Below, piece by piece: positions 6,437 to 13,650 of a stretch of 20,234 nucleotides of DNA (its first letter is position 1; every line of letters begins with the position of its first letter). The notes below the pieces were generated by a model. It saw only the letters and a list, made by a program, of their open reading frames with translations. It searched no databases and was not told the DNA's origin. The position numbers and the translations under genes are program-made. The DNA is taken from positions 1 to 20,234 of IMG/VR virus record IMGVR_UViG_3300042326_001020, one strand, 5' to 3'. The stretch comes from a virus.

Positions 6437-6670
6437 ATGAGAACAAGAGCAGAACGTCGTCACCACCATGAACGCATGAAGCAAAAGGTTTCTAAGTTTC
6501 ATTGGATTAAAAGATGGTTTTGGGGCGAAGAATCTCGCGAGCAACATATAAGAAGAATAGCAGAAACACGCACACCTTGTTCTTGTTATATATGTGGCAA
6601 TCCTCGCCGCCACCAAAAGGATAAATTGACAATGCAAGAGAAGCGTATTAATGAGTATAAAATCGAATAA
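6437..6670 (+). CDS. small basic phage protein with CSCYxCGNPRR motif
   Basis: The frame is open from 6320, but ATG 6437, with GAGG at 6429-6432, gives the sensible product of 77 residues. It has an arginine/histidine-rich start (MRTRAERRHHHERMKQKV), WIKRWFWG, then PCSCYICGNPRRHQ (about 48-61) and the closing TMQEKRINEY. The CxCxxCGNPR core near a QEKR tail is a recurrent small protein type in phages and some bacteria. The cysteines probably hold a metal, and the strong positive charge suggests nucleic acid binding; the function is not known. Confidence 0.75.
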   Translation: MRTRAERRHHHERMKQKVSKFHWIKRWFWGEESREQHIRRIAETRTPCSCYICGNPRRHQKDKLTMQEKRINEYKIE

Positions 6671-6673
6671 ATA
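6666..6673 (+). promoter_or_regulatory. possible late promoter box
   Basis: AATAAATA fits the T4-type late box NATAAATA and lies 20 bases before the start at 6693. It overlaps the stop codon of the preceding gene, so chance cannot be excluded. Confidence 0.3.
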
Positions 6674-6692
6674 CCCTGAAAAAGGGTTCGAT

Positions 6693-6905
6693 ATGTCTTC
6701 ATATAAAGTTATTCCAGAACATATTATGGAAGCTTCTGCCGAAACTGCGATAGAAATGGGTGAGTCTGATAACAGTTTTTCAAGAATGTTATTGGCAGCA
6801 TCTGAATACAAGAAGGCAGAAATGACTCCTATGTTCATACTTGATATTAGAAATATGGACGTATATTGTGTAGCAAAAGAGACATTCGGAAAAAAATTAC
6901 ACTAA
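6693..6905 (+). CDS. hypothetical protein, 70 aa
   Basis: ATG 6693 is chosen over the in-frame ATG at 6651 because AAAGGG (6681-6686) sits 6 bases before it. The 70-residue product begins MSSYKVIPEHIMEASAETAI, is largely helical and ends in a beta-like MFILDIRNMDVYCVAK. No motif is recognised. It closes the first gene cluster; the 90-base gap to hsp20 follows. Confidence 0.6.
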   Translation: MSSYKVIPEHIMEASAETAIEMGESDNSFSRMLLAASEYKKAEMTPMFILDIRNMDVYCVAKETFGKKLH

Positions 6906-6910
6906 CCACT

Positions 6911-6940
6911 TTAAAGTAATATCTCACGTGCCTATATAAT
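6911..6940 (+). promoter_or_regulatory. promoter of hsp20 with flanking dyad
   Basis: A perfect TATAAT at 6935-6940 is preceded by a weak -35 (TTAAAG at 6911-6916, 18-base spacer). The -10 is framed by the inverted halves CACGT (6925-6929) and ACGTG (6941-6945), which might be an operator. Transcription would start near 6946, just at the first leader hairpin. Confidence 0.5.
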
Positions 6941-6995
6941 ACGTGGTCGCCGAAAGGGACCATTAATTCAATCTCGCTTACATAAGGAGAAAACT
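6941..6995 (+). promoter_or_regulatory. ROSE-like RNA thermometer in the hsp20 leader
   Basis: Two hairpins can be drawn. The first pairs 6945-6951 with 6956-6961 across a GAAA tetraloop with one bulged G. The second pairs CTC-G-CTT (6973-6979) with the Shine-Dalgarno AAGGAG (6984-6989) over the loop ACAT, again with one bulged G (6976); U6972-A6990 adds a pair. The anti-SD strand reads UCGCU, the U(U/C)GCU signature of ROSE elements, which melt on warming and free the ribosome site of small heat-shock genes in alphaproteobacteria. ATG follows the SD by 6 bases. Confidence 0.6.
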
Positions 6996-7478
6996 ATGAC
7001 TAATGATGTATTTTCATTTAACGGATTCCCAGGTAACAACTTCAGCAGAATGTTTATTGGAGCAGACAAGATGCTCCAAACACTTGGCAAGGTTCATGAA
7101 GAAACCCTAAAGGGAATTCCAGGATACCCCCCATATAATATTGCAAAGGTTGATGAAAACAAGTATGTTATCGAAATGGCTGTTGCTGGTTTCGGTAAGC
7201 AGAACATTGACATTGAAATTGCAAACAACACTCTTGTTGTTAAAGGTGGTTTGACGCTAGATCAGCTGGATCCAACAAACCCAATTCAGTATCTTTATAA
7301 GGGCATTGCGGATCGTTCGTTCACTCGTAAATTTACTTTAGCTGATACAGTTGAAGTGAAGAATGCTGAACTTGTAAATGGTATGTTAAAGCTATGGTTG
7401 GAAAATATTATTCCTGAAGAAAAAAAGCCCAAGAAGATTGATATTGTAGACAAAACAAAACAAAACACAAAGGAATAA
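6996..7478 (+). CDS. hsp20: small heat-shock protein (Hsp20/alpha-crystallin)
   Basis: A 160-residue protein with an IbpA-like layout: a flexible F/G/N-rich N-terminal arm (1-40), then an alpha-crystallin domain from YNIAKVDENKYVIEMAVAGF (about 48-67) through IEIANNTLVVKGG (about 78-90) and the dimer-loop/IADRSFTRKFTL strand (about 109-120) to ELVNGMLKLWLE (about 129-140), and a charged tail. Family knowledge: ATP-independent holdases that keep unfolded proteins soluble. Hsp20 genes are a known hallmark of T4-type cyanophages and pelagiphages, where they may guard virion assembly proteins or the host. The strong SD AAGGAG at 6984-6989 is masked in the leader fold described separately. A DUF1127 gene follows two bases after the stop. 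Confidence 0.92.
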   Translation: MTNDVFSFNGFPGNNFSRMFIGADKMLQTLGKVHEETLKGIPGYPPYNIAKVDENKYVIEMAVAGFGKQNIDIEIANNTLVVKGGLTLDQLDPTNPIQYLYKGIADRSFTRKFTLADTVEVKNAELVNGMLKLWLENIIPEEKKPKKIDIVDKTKQNTKE

Positions 7479-7480
7479 AA

Positions 7481-7648
7481 ATGTTTACAGCTTTTAGCCT
7501 ATTATCAGATGCAATATTTGGAAAACTAAGATCTAGCGAACAAAGTCGCGCAATTCGTGATCTTAAAGCAATGACTGACAAAGATTTAGCAGACATTGGT
7601 ATCAGTAGATATGACATTGAACGTGTAGTGATGGAAGGTAAAAGATAA
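7481..7648 (+). CDS. DUF1127 (YjiS-like) small regulatory protein
   Basis: A 55-residue ORF from ATG 7481 with AAAGGA (7469-7474) 6 bases upstream. The C-terminal part, LKAMTDKDLADIGISRYDIE (about 28-47), is the DUF1127 core, normally L-x-x-(L/M)-x-D-x-x-L-x-D-I-G-(I/L)-x-R. DUF1127 proteins are abundant in alphaproteobacteria, where small members have been linked to RNA turnover and to phosphate and carbon control. Here it shares a message with hsp20, two bases downstream, and a terminator follows at 7681. I infer that it was taken from the host and may tune host gene expression. Confidence 0.85.
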   Translation: MFTAFSLLSDAIFGKLRSSEQSRAIRDLKAMTDKDLADIGISRYDIERVVMEGKR

Positions 7649-7677
7649 TTCCATATACTTTGGTCGATAAAGGTTTA

Positions 7678-7707
7678 AAGAGGGGGAGCAATCCCCCTTT
7701 ACTTTTA
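7678..7707 (+). terminator. Rho-independent terminator after hsp20-DUF1127
   Basis: AGGGGG (7681-7686) pairs with CCCCCT (7693-7698) over the loop AGCAAT, extendable by a G-U and an A-U pair, and is followed by TTTACTTTTA. The U tract is interrupted, so it may be only partly effective. Its 3' strand overlaps the -35 box of the polymerase promoter. Confidence 0.6.
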
Positions 7708-7726
7708 TGTTTGTTTAGTGTATAAT
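7698..7726 (+). promoter_or_regulatory. sigma70-like promoter of the DNA polymerase gene
   Basis: TTTACT (7698-7703) and a perfect TATAAT (7721-7726) are 17 bases apart. Transcription should begin near 7733, downstream of the GTG at 7718 that would otherwise lengthen the polymerase ORF, so this site helps to fix the start at TTG 7751. Confidence 0.6.
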
Positions 7727-7750
7727 ATAACTTTGGTTTGGAGGTACGAG

Positions 7751-10246
7751 TTGGATTTTTATACAAGTGTTTTCCAACGTGGTGATAAAATTTATGTTCG
7801 TGGGTTTAAGAATGGTAAACGTTCTAAGTTCATTGAAAACTACCATCCTTATATGTTTATTCAAAAACAAGGTGGTAAGTATCGCACGTTAGATAATAAA
7901 CCCGTCGAAAAGATGCAGTTTGATAGCATTTCAGATGCTAAAGATTTTATTGGAAGATATGAAGATGTATCCAACATGGAAATCTATGGTCTGAATGCAT
8001 TTACATACGTATATATTTTTGATGCATTCAAAGGTGAAATAAACTACGATCCAAAAACTATTCGTATCGGTAACATAGACATCGAGGTCGCTGCCGACGA
8101 AGGATTCCCTAACATCCAAAAAGCCGACAAAGAAATTACTGCAATTGCATTACGTTTCCAAGGAACGAACTATGTGTTTGGTTGCGGACATTTCATCAGC
8201 AATGATCCCAATACAAGTTATCTAAGATGTAAGAATGAATATGACTTGCTTGCTAAGTTTTTGCTTGCTTGGCAGCATTTGGACATGGACATTGTAACAG
8301 GTTGGAACGTCGAGTTTTTCGACATGCCATACTTGGTAAACAGAATTAAAAGTTTGCTTGGTATGTCCGAAGCAAAGAAACTCTCGCCATGGGGAATCTT
8401 AAATGAACGTATGGTTGAGTTCAAAGGTAAAGAAAACCAAAGCTATGAGCCTGTTGGTATCACAGTTCTAGACTACTATCAACTCTATCGCAAGTTTACT
8501 TTTGGTAATCAAGAGTCGTATAAGCTTGACTATATTTCACAAATTGAACTTGGTGAGAAAAAGGTTGACTACTCAGAGTATGGTAATCTGTTAGAATTGT
8601 ATAAAAAAGATTATCAAAAGTTTATTGAGTATAACATTCAAGACGTTGTGCTGGTCGAGAAACTCGACGACAAGCTGAAGTTTCTAGAACAGGTGATGGC
8701 GCTTGCCTATGACGCCAAGGTAAACTATTCGGACACAATGACAACTGTTCGCTCATGGGATGTGATCATTCACAACTATCTGCTAGAGCAGAACATTGTC
8801 ATCCCACAGTTCAAGAAGCAGCCTGACAACGAAGCATTGGTCGGTGGTCACGTTAAAGAACCAAAGATTGGTTTGAGTAAGTGGGTTGTGTCGTTCGACT
8901 TAAACTCACTGTATCCGCACCTGATTATGCAGTACAACATCAGTCCAGAAACTTTTGTTGGTAAACTTGACGACATGCCTAGTATCGATGATTTGCTTGA
9001 TCTTAAGTATCCGTTTGGTTCACCATATCGTTCAGCGGCTGGTGTTGCTTATGCTGCCAATGGTTGTTATTATACTCGCGAAAAGCAGGGATTTCTTCCT
9101 GCTTTGATGGAAAAAATGTATAACAGCCGATCAGAGTATAAGAAGCTTATGATTGAAGCAAAGAAACGTTATGAAGAAACTAAAAACCCAGAAGATGCTA
9201 AGTTGGTTGCTCGTTATCATAACATGCAGCTGGCCAAGAAAATTCAGCTGAACTCTGCTTATGGTGCTTTGGGTAACCAGTACTTCCGTTGGTTCAACCA
9301 TAACCACGCAGAAGCTATCACTATGTCTGGTCAGCTTTCTATTCGTTGGATCGAAAAGAAAATGAACCAGTTCATGAACAAGGTTCTCAATACAACAGAT
9401 ATTGACTATGTAATCGCTTCTGACACTGACTCAATCTATGTTACAATGGAGGAGTTAGTAAAGCATCTTAAAATTGACGATGACCATTTTATCGTGGGAG
9501 CTATCGACGCTTTCTGTGAACTAAAAATTCAGCCATATATGGATCAGTGCTATCAGGAACTGGCTGATATGATGAATGCATATCAGCAGAAGATGAAGAT
9601 GAAGCGTGAAACCATTGCCAACAAGGGTATCTGGCGTGGTAAGAAAATGTACATTCTCAATGCTTGGAACGTTGAAGGTGTGCAGTATGATAAACCCAAG
9701 CTGAAGTTGTCTGGTATTGAAGCTGTTCGTTCTTCAACTCCACATGCTTGTCGCGAGAACATTAAGAAAGCATTCGGTATTATCATGAACGGCGATCAAA
9801 ATGAATTGATTCAGTTTATTGAAGAGTTCAAAGCTAAGTTCATGACACTGCCTTTCGAGGATGTTGCTTTTCCGAGAGGCGTTAAAGGTCTTGACGCTGA
9901 TCCGAAAGGATATGCTGATGCTGCTACAATTTATGTAAAAGGAACTCCTATCCATGTGAAGGGTGCATTGCTGTTCAATCACTTACTAAAAGAAAAGAAC
10001 ATTAACCATATTCCTCCTATTCAGAATGGTGATAAGATTAGGTTTGCTTATCTTAAGTTTCCCAATCCTATCAATGACACTGTTATCGCAACACCTGATG
10101 AAATGCCCGATGAATTAGGATTAGATAAGTATATTGATCGTGAGCTACAGTTCAACAAGTCGTTCCTTGAGCCTGTCAAATCAATTACAAGTGTAATAGG
10201 ATGGAATGCAGAACATATATCAACATTAGAGGATTTTTTCTCATGA
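7751..10246 (+). CDS. 43: DNA polymerase, family B (T4 gp43-like)
   Basis: The start is TTG 7751, with GGAGG at 7740-7744 and a 6-base spacer, giving MDFYTSVF like the MKEFYISI of T4 gp43; the frame is open from GTG 7718 but that lies inside the promoter. The 831-residue enzyme (T4: 898) has the 3'-5' exonuclease site (Exo I DIEV, D110/E112; Exo II TGWNVEFFD; Exo III YNIQDV) and the polymerase site (motif A SFDLNSLYPHLI, motif B KIQLNSAYGALGNQ, motif C ASDTDSIYV, and GKKMYILN). The C-terminus EDFFS resembles the T4 clamp-binding tail. It copies the phage genome with the sliding clamp and gp41 helicase. No intein or split is seen. The stop overlaps the next start in ATGA. Confidence 0.97.
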   Translation: MDFYTSVFQRGDKIYVRGFKNGKRSKFIENYHPYMFIQKQGGKYRTLDNKPVEKMQFDSISDAKDFIGRYEDVSNMEIYGLNAFTYVYIFDAFKGEINYDPKTIRIGNIDIEVAADEGFPNIQKADKEITAIALRFQGTNYVFGCGHFISNDPNTSYLRCKNEYDLLAKFLLAWQHLDMDIVTGWNVEFFDMPYLVNRIKSLLGMSEAKKLSPWGILNERMVEFKGKENQSYEPVGITVLDYYQLYRKFTFGNQESYKLDYISQIELGEKKVDYSEYGNLLELYKKDYQKFIEYNIQDVVLVEKLDDKLKFLEQVMALAYDAKVNYSDTMTTVRSWDVIIHNYLLEQNIVIPQFKKQPDNEALVGGHVKEPKIGLSKWVVSFDLNSLYPHLIMQYNISPETFVGKLDDMPSIDDLLDLKYPFGSPYRSAAGVAYAANGCYYTREKQGFLPALMEKMYNSRSEYKKLMIEAKKRYEETKNPEDAKLVARYHNMQLAKKIQLNSAYGALGNQYFRWFNHNHAEAITMSGQLSIRWIEKKMNQFMNKVLNTTDIDYVIASDTDSIYVTMEELVKHLKIDDDHFIVGAIDAFCELKIQPYMDQCYQELADMMNAYQQKMKMKRETIANKGIWRGKKMYILNAWNVEGVQYDKPKLKLSGIEAVRSSTPHACRENIKKAFGIIMNGDQNELIQFIEEFKAKFMTLPFEDVAFPRGVKGLDADPKGYADAATIYVKGTPIHVKGALLFNHLLKEKNINHIPPIQNGDKIRFAYLKFPNPINDTVIATPDEMPDELGLDKYIDRELQFNKSFLEPVKSITSVIGWNAEHISTLEDFFS

Positions 10247-10470
10247 AACTAAATGAAGATGACGATTTCGGTTTTTCTTTTACCGACTCAACAGAGTTAC
10301 AAGCAAAGGTAACTACCACAGAAGATAAGTTGCAGGGATTGCGTAAGATGATTATGCCGCTCCTAAACAACTTAATGAAGAATCCTGAAAAAGATACTAT
10401 ACTATGGCCAGACCGCGAAAAGAAAATTAAAGCGTTCATAAAGAAGATGGACGATTATATTAACACTTGA
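10243..10470 (+). CDS. conserved small phage protein, 75 aa
   Basis: ATG 10243 overlaps the polymerase stop in ATGA; the longer frame from 10201 lies wholly inside the polymerase. The 75-residue product starts MKLNEDDDFGFSF, then has a helical middle and the block MPLLNNLMKNPEKDTILWPD (about 43-62), which I recognise as recurring in T4-type phages of several hosts next to replication or structural genes, always as hypothetical. The FGFSF plus acidic start could be a peptide that docks to a partner. The function is unknown. Confidence 0.8.
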   Translation: MKLNEDDDFGFSFTDSTELQAKVTTTEDKLQGLRKMIMPLLNNLMKNPEKDTILWPDREKKIKAFIKKMDDYINT

Positions 10471-10495
10471 CTTTATACTAATATACCGCTATACT
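10467..10495 (+). promoter_or_regulatory. strong sigma70-like promoter of uvsX
   Basis: TTGACT (10467-10472) and TATACT (10490-10495) with an exact 17-base spacer form the best promoter in the window. The -35 box overlaps the stop of the preceding gene. It would drive uvsX, the 73-aa gene and the helicase as one message. Confidence 0.75.
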
Positions 10496-10521
10496 AACCA
10501 TACAACTATACGGAGATATAC

Positions 10522-11571
10522 ATGTCATTAAGAGATAAGCTACTCAAAAACAGCACAATTGATTTAACAGATACACTTGCAGACAGCAAGATTTTCACGA
10601 AGAAGGACATGGTGCCTACTTCTGTTCCAATGATTAACGTTGCCTTATCCGGATCGATTGATGGAGGTATCACTCCCGGACTTACAATGCTTGCTGGTCC
10701 TTCGAAGCACTTCAAGACTGGTTTTGCTTTGCTTCTTGCTTCTGCTTTTTTGAAGAAGTATCCTGACGGTATCGTTCTGTTCTATGACTCGGAGTTTGGT
10801 ACTCCACAAGATTACTTCAAGACTTTTAAAATTCCATTTGACTCAGTAATTCACACTCCGATCACAGACATTGAAGAACTCAAGTTTGACATCATGGCTC
10901 AGATGAAAGAGCTAGGTCGCGATGATCGTGTTATGATTGTTATTGACTCAATTGGTAATCTTGCTTCCAAGAAAGAAGTTGAAGATGCACTTGACGGTAA
11001 GTCTGTTGCCGATATGTCTAGAGCAAAGCAGCTCAAGTCATTGTTCCGTATGATCACTCCTCACCTGTCTCTCAAGGACATTCCTATGGTCGTGATCAAC
11101 CACACCTATAAGGAAATCGGTTTGTATCCCAAGGATATCGTTGGTGGTGGTACTGGTTCTTACTATGGTTCTGATAATATCTGGATTCTTGGTCGTCAGC
11201 AGGACAAGGACGCTGATGGTATCAATGGCTACCATTTCGTCATCAATATAGAAAAGAGCAGATATGTTAAAGAAAAGTCTAAGATTCCAATTACCGTTTC
11301 ATTTGAAGGTGGCATTAATCGCTGGTCTGGTTTGTTGGATGTTGCTCTGGATGGTGGATATATTGTTAAGCCTAAAAATGGTTGGTATGCTTTAGTCGAC
11401 AGAGAAACTGGTGAGATTAAGGCACCGAACATGCGTGCTTCAGAAATTGTTGATAGTAAAGAGTTTTGGATTAACATGTTTAACACAACAGACTTTGCCA
11501 AGTATATTGAAAATCGTTATAAGATTGCTATTGGCTCTATCATGGGGGATGAAGATGAAACAGAAGATTGA
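10522..11571 (+). CDS. uvsX: UvsX RecA-like recombinase
   Basis: A 349-residue recombinase (T4 UvsX: 391) with the UvsX-type P-loop GPSKHFKT (59-66), LFYDSEFGTP, the Walker B region MIVIDSIGNLASKKE (about 138-152), MSRAKQLKSLFR, INHTYKEIG, the GGGTG loop, and the closing GLLDVALDGGYIVKPKNGWY. It forms filaments on single-stranded DNA and drives strand exchange for recombination-dependent replication and repair, helped by UvsY and gp32, which are not in this window. ATG 10522 has GGAG at 10512-10515. It follows its own promoter and lies between gp43 and gp41, as in T4. The C-terminus is short and acidic, overlapping the next gene by 17 bases. Confidence 0.97.
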   Translation: MSLRDKLLKNSTIDLTDTLADSKIFTKKDMVPTSVPMINVALSGSIDGGITPGLTMLAGPSKHFKTGFALLLASAFLKKYPDGIVLFYDSEFGTPQDYFKTFKIPFDSVIHTPITDIEELKFDIMAQMKELGRDDRVMIVIDSIGNLASKKEVEDALDGKSVADMSRAKQLKSLFRMITPHLSLKDIPMVVINHTYKEIGLYPKDIVGGGTGSYYGSDNIWILGRQQDKDADGINGYHFVINIEKSRYVKEKSKIPITVSFEGGINRWSGLLDVALDGGYIVKPKNGWYALVDRETGEIKAPNMRASEIVDSKEFWINMFNTTDFAKYIENRYKIAIGSIMGDEDETED

Positions 11572-11776
11572 AATTTCTAACTACTATAGTGATGATGGTG
11601 CCAAGAAGGCAACTGTTTTTATGCAGGATAGAGGTTATGGTGTTGACTTTTTTGTAAATGAAGAGTATGATCACAGCTGTTTATTTACTAGCAAATCTCT
11701 TCAATACGTAGAAGATGCTGCTGAAAACTTTGTTCTTGGAATTAATAAAAATTATAGAATATTCAAAGAGGTTTAA
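11555..11776 (+). CDS. hypothetical protein between uvsX and helicase, 73 aa
   Basis: The frame is open from 11411, but the sensible start is ATG 11555 (or 11549), behind GGGGG at 11544-11548, overlapping the uvsX end. The 73-residue product begins MKQKIEISNYYSDDGAKKAT and looks like a small alpha/beta protein, with GYGVDFFVNEEYDH and the helix YVEDAAENFVLG. Similar one-domain proteins sit near replication genes of related phages, but I cannot name a function. Its stop abuts the helicase start without a gap, pointing to coupled translation. Confidence 0.7.
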   Translation: MKQKIEISNYYSDDGAKKATVFMQDRGYGVDFFVNEEYDHSCLFTSKSLQYVEDAAENFVLGINKNYRIFKEV

Positions 11777-13177
11777 ATGGCGATTGAACAGGTTATCTTC
11801 AGCAATCTCGTTACAAACGAGGAATATGGCAGAAAGGTAATCCCATTCCTCAAGGAAGAATATTTCCCTGAATATGAAAACAAAGTTATCTTTAACCTAA
11901 TTGAAGAGTATGTAAAGAAGTACAATTCGTTTCCTTCTAAAGAAGCACTTGCGATCGATCTCACTGACAAAAGTGGTGTCAGTGAAGAAACTTTCAAAAA
12001 GTGTAAGAGTATCATTCAGGATATCCAACCTGATGAGACCAAGCTGGATTGGTTGGTTGATCAAACTGAAAAGTTTTGTCAAGAAAAAGCAATCTATAAT
12101 GCTTTGATGCATTCAATTCAAATCATTGACGACAAAACAGGAAAGCTCTCGAAAGGTTCTATACCTCAAATTTTGTCTGATGCTTTGGGTGTGTCGTTCG
12201 ATGCGCATATTGGTCATGACTTCATCCTTGATGCCGATGCTCGTTTCGAGTTTTATCATACAAAAGAATCGCGCACTCCATTCGATCTTGAATACTTCAA
12301 CAAGATCACGCAAGGTGGGTTGCCAAGAAAAACTTTGAATATCATCCTTGCAGGTACTGGTGTTGGTAAGTCGTTGGCCATGTGTCACTTCGCAGCTGCC
12401 AATATGGTTGCTGGTTTGAACGTTCTTTATATCACGATGGAAATGGCTGAAGAGCGTATTGCCGAGCGTATCGACGCAAACCTTCTAGACGTTACACTTG
12501 ACGACCTGAAGGTATTGCCGAAAGATGCTTATGATAAGAAAATGGAAAGGTTGAAGCAGAAGGTCAAGGGTAAGTTGGTTATCAAGGAATATCCCACTGC
12601 TTGTGCTGGTTCTGCTAACTTCCGCCATCTCATCAACGAATTGAAGATCAAGAAAAATTTTATACCTGATGTAATCTACATCGACTATCTTAACATCTGT
12701 ATGTCATCGAGGATTCGCAATGGAGCCAACGTCAATTCTTATACCCTTGTCAAAGCAATCGCAGAAGAGTTACGAGGGTTGGCAGTGGAACACAATGTTC
12801 CTGTCATCTCTGCGACTCAAACAACTCGAAGCGGATATTCGAACAGCGACGTGGGATTGGAAGATACATCGGAATCCTTTGGACTCCCAGCCACAGCTGA
12901 TTTTATGTTTGCGCTCACCACATCCGAGGAATTGGAAGAGCTCGGCCAAATTATGGTTAAGCAGCTTAAGAATCGATACAATGATCCCAGCACTAATCGT
13001 CGGTTTGTTCTTGGGGTTGATCGTAGCAAAATGCGTCTCTATGATGTAGAGCAGTCGGCGCAGGAGGATATTATGGACGGACCTGTGATGGACAATACTG
13101 AATTTGGTCAGCAGGATTATGAGCGTAATCGAAAAAAACCTAAGTTTGACAAAGCGAAGTTTGAGGGGTTCAAGTGA
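11777..13177 (+). CDS. 41: replicative DNA helicase (T4 gp41-like, DnaB family)
   Basis: A 466-residue helicase (T4 gp41: 475) with an N-terminal helical domain (1-145, including DWLVDQTEKFCQEKAIYNAL), GHDFILDADARF, and a RecA-fold motor: Walker A AGTGVGKS (192-199), LYITMEMAEERIAERIDANLLD motif (first part near 215), YPTG/A-type loop, Walker B VIYIDYLNIC (near 300), VISATQTTR (H3-type glutamine), and DTSESFGLPATADFM. It unwinds the lagging-strand template 5' to 3' as a hexamer and works with the primase (gp61), which must be encoded elsewhere. The start ATG 11777 directly follows the previous stop. The last four bases overlap the next start (GTGA). Confidence 0.97.
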   Translation: MAIEQVIFSNLVTNEEYGRKVIPFLKEEYFPEYENKVIFNLIEEYVKKYNSFPSKEALAIDLTDKSGVSEETFKKCKSIIQDIQPDETKLDWLVDQTEKFCQEKAIYNALMHSIQIIDDKTGKLSKGSIPQILSDALGVSFDAHIGHDFILDADARFEFYHTKESRTPFDLEYFNKITQGGLPRKTLNIILAGTGVGKSLAMCHFAAANMVAGLNVLYITMEMAEERIAERIDANLLDVTLDDLKVLPKDAYDKKMERLKQKVKGKLVIKEYPTACAGSANFRHLINELKIKKNFIPDVIYIDYLNICMSSRIRNGANVNSYTLVKAIAEELRGLAVEHNVPVISATQTTRSGYSNSDVGLEDTSESFGLPATADFMFALTTSEELEELGQIMVKQLKNRYNDPSTNRRFVLGVDRSKMRLYDVEQSAQEDIMDGPVMDNTEFGQQDYERNRKKPKFDKAKFEGFK

Positions 13178-13305
13178 AATATTATCTTGCAATAACAGCT
13201 TTTATTTGTATTATTGGTTTCGCATTTTGGATGGAATACAATTTTTGGACTGAGTGTAGACAAACGAACAGCTTTTGGTATTGTTTTAGGATGTTGAATA
13301 GATGA
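13174..13305 (+). CDS. small membrane protein with CR...YC motif, 43 aa
   Basis: A gene too short for most callers: GTG 13174 overlaps the helicase stop and has GAGGGG at 13163-13168. The 43-residue product has one membrane span (YYLAITAFICIIGFAFW, residues 3-19) followed by EYNFWTECRQTNSFWYCFRM, in which two cysteines flank a short loop. Single-span mini-proteins with a C-R-x(4,6)-W/F-Y-C loop recur in tailed phages; the function is unknown. The orientation is probably short N-in, with the cysteine loop in the periplasm where a disulphide could form. Confidence 0.65.
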   Translation: MKYYLAITAFICIIGFAFWMEYNFWTECRQTNSFWYCFRMLNR

Positions 13306-13451
13306 AAGAATATACGGTAAGATATAATATCGGCTCATATATCTATGAGTCAACTGTTAGAACTTCTAGTTCTCAAGCAGCAATTTTTTGGGCTGAATCG
13401 ATTGGTGGATATAATGTTTCTGTAGTGGAGGATCCTATTGAGAAAATTTAA
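13302..13451 (+). CDS. small hypothetical protein, 49 aa
   Basis: ATG 13302 overlaps the previous stop in ATGA, and the frame runs 49 codons to TAA 13449-13451. The product begins MKEYTVRYNIGSYIYESTVR, two likely beta strands, then a helix SSQAAIFWAESIGG and a last strand YNVSVVED: a compact beta-beta-alpha-beta pattern. The ribosome site is TTTTAGGATG-like (AGG near 13289). No family is named. The end overlaps the next gene by 14 bases, in line with a chain of coupled mini-genes. Confidence 0.6.
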   Translation: MKEYTVRYNIGSYIYESTVRTSSSQAAIFWAESIGGYNVSVVEDPIEKI

Positions 13452-13647
13452 GTACACCGAACTTACTGACGAAGACGATCAAGTTAAAGAAGTTATCCTA
13501 ACGGAAGATGACATCATCAAAGAATACTGGGAGTTTTGGAGTCGAAAAATGACTGAAAAATTTGGTCCGGATCATGAATTTATAACTGAAGAAAACTGCA
13601 TTTACGATTGGTTAACTACTCATTGGGCATTTGAGGTGAAGGAGTAA
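13438..13647 (+). CDS. conserved small phage protein, 69 aa
   Basis: The start is TTG 13438, with a perfect GGAGG at 13427-13431 and a 6-base spacer. The 69-residue acidic product contains ILTEDDIIKEYWEFWSRKM (about 20-38) and EENCIYDWLTTHWA (about 51-64). This layout (L-T-E-D-x-I...Y-W...W...C-I-x-D-W...W-A) is, to my recollection, common in phages of widely different hosts, but it has no assigned function. It is the third TTG start in the window with a strong binding site. Confidence 0.75.
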   Translation: MRKFKYTELTDEDDQVKEVILTEDDIIKEYWEFWSRKMTEKFGPDHEFITEENCIYDWLTTHWAFEVKE

Positions 13648-13650
13648 ATT

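Noticed and set aside
6311-6838. Minus-strand ORF of 175 codons
   Set aside because: It is opposite three well-supported + genes, has no recognisable motif or ribosome site, and no other gene in the window is on the minus strand.
12770-13192. Minus-strand ORF of 140 codons
   Set aside because: It is a shadow of the helicase gene, whose motifs in this stretch are conserved on the + strand.
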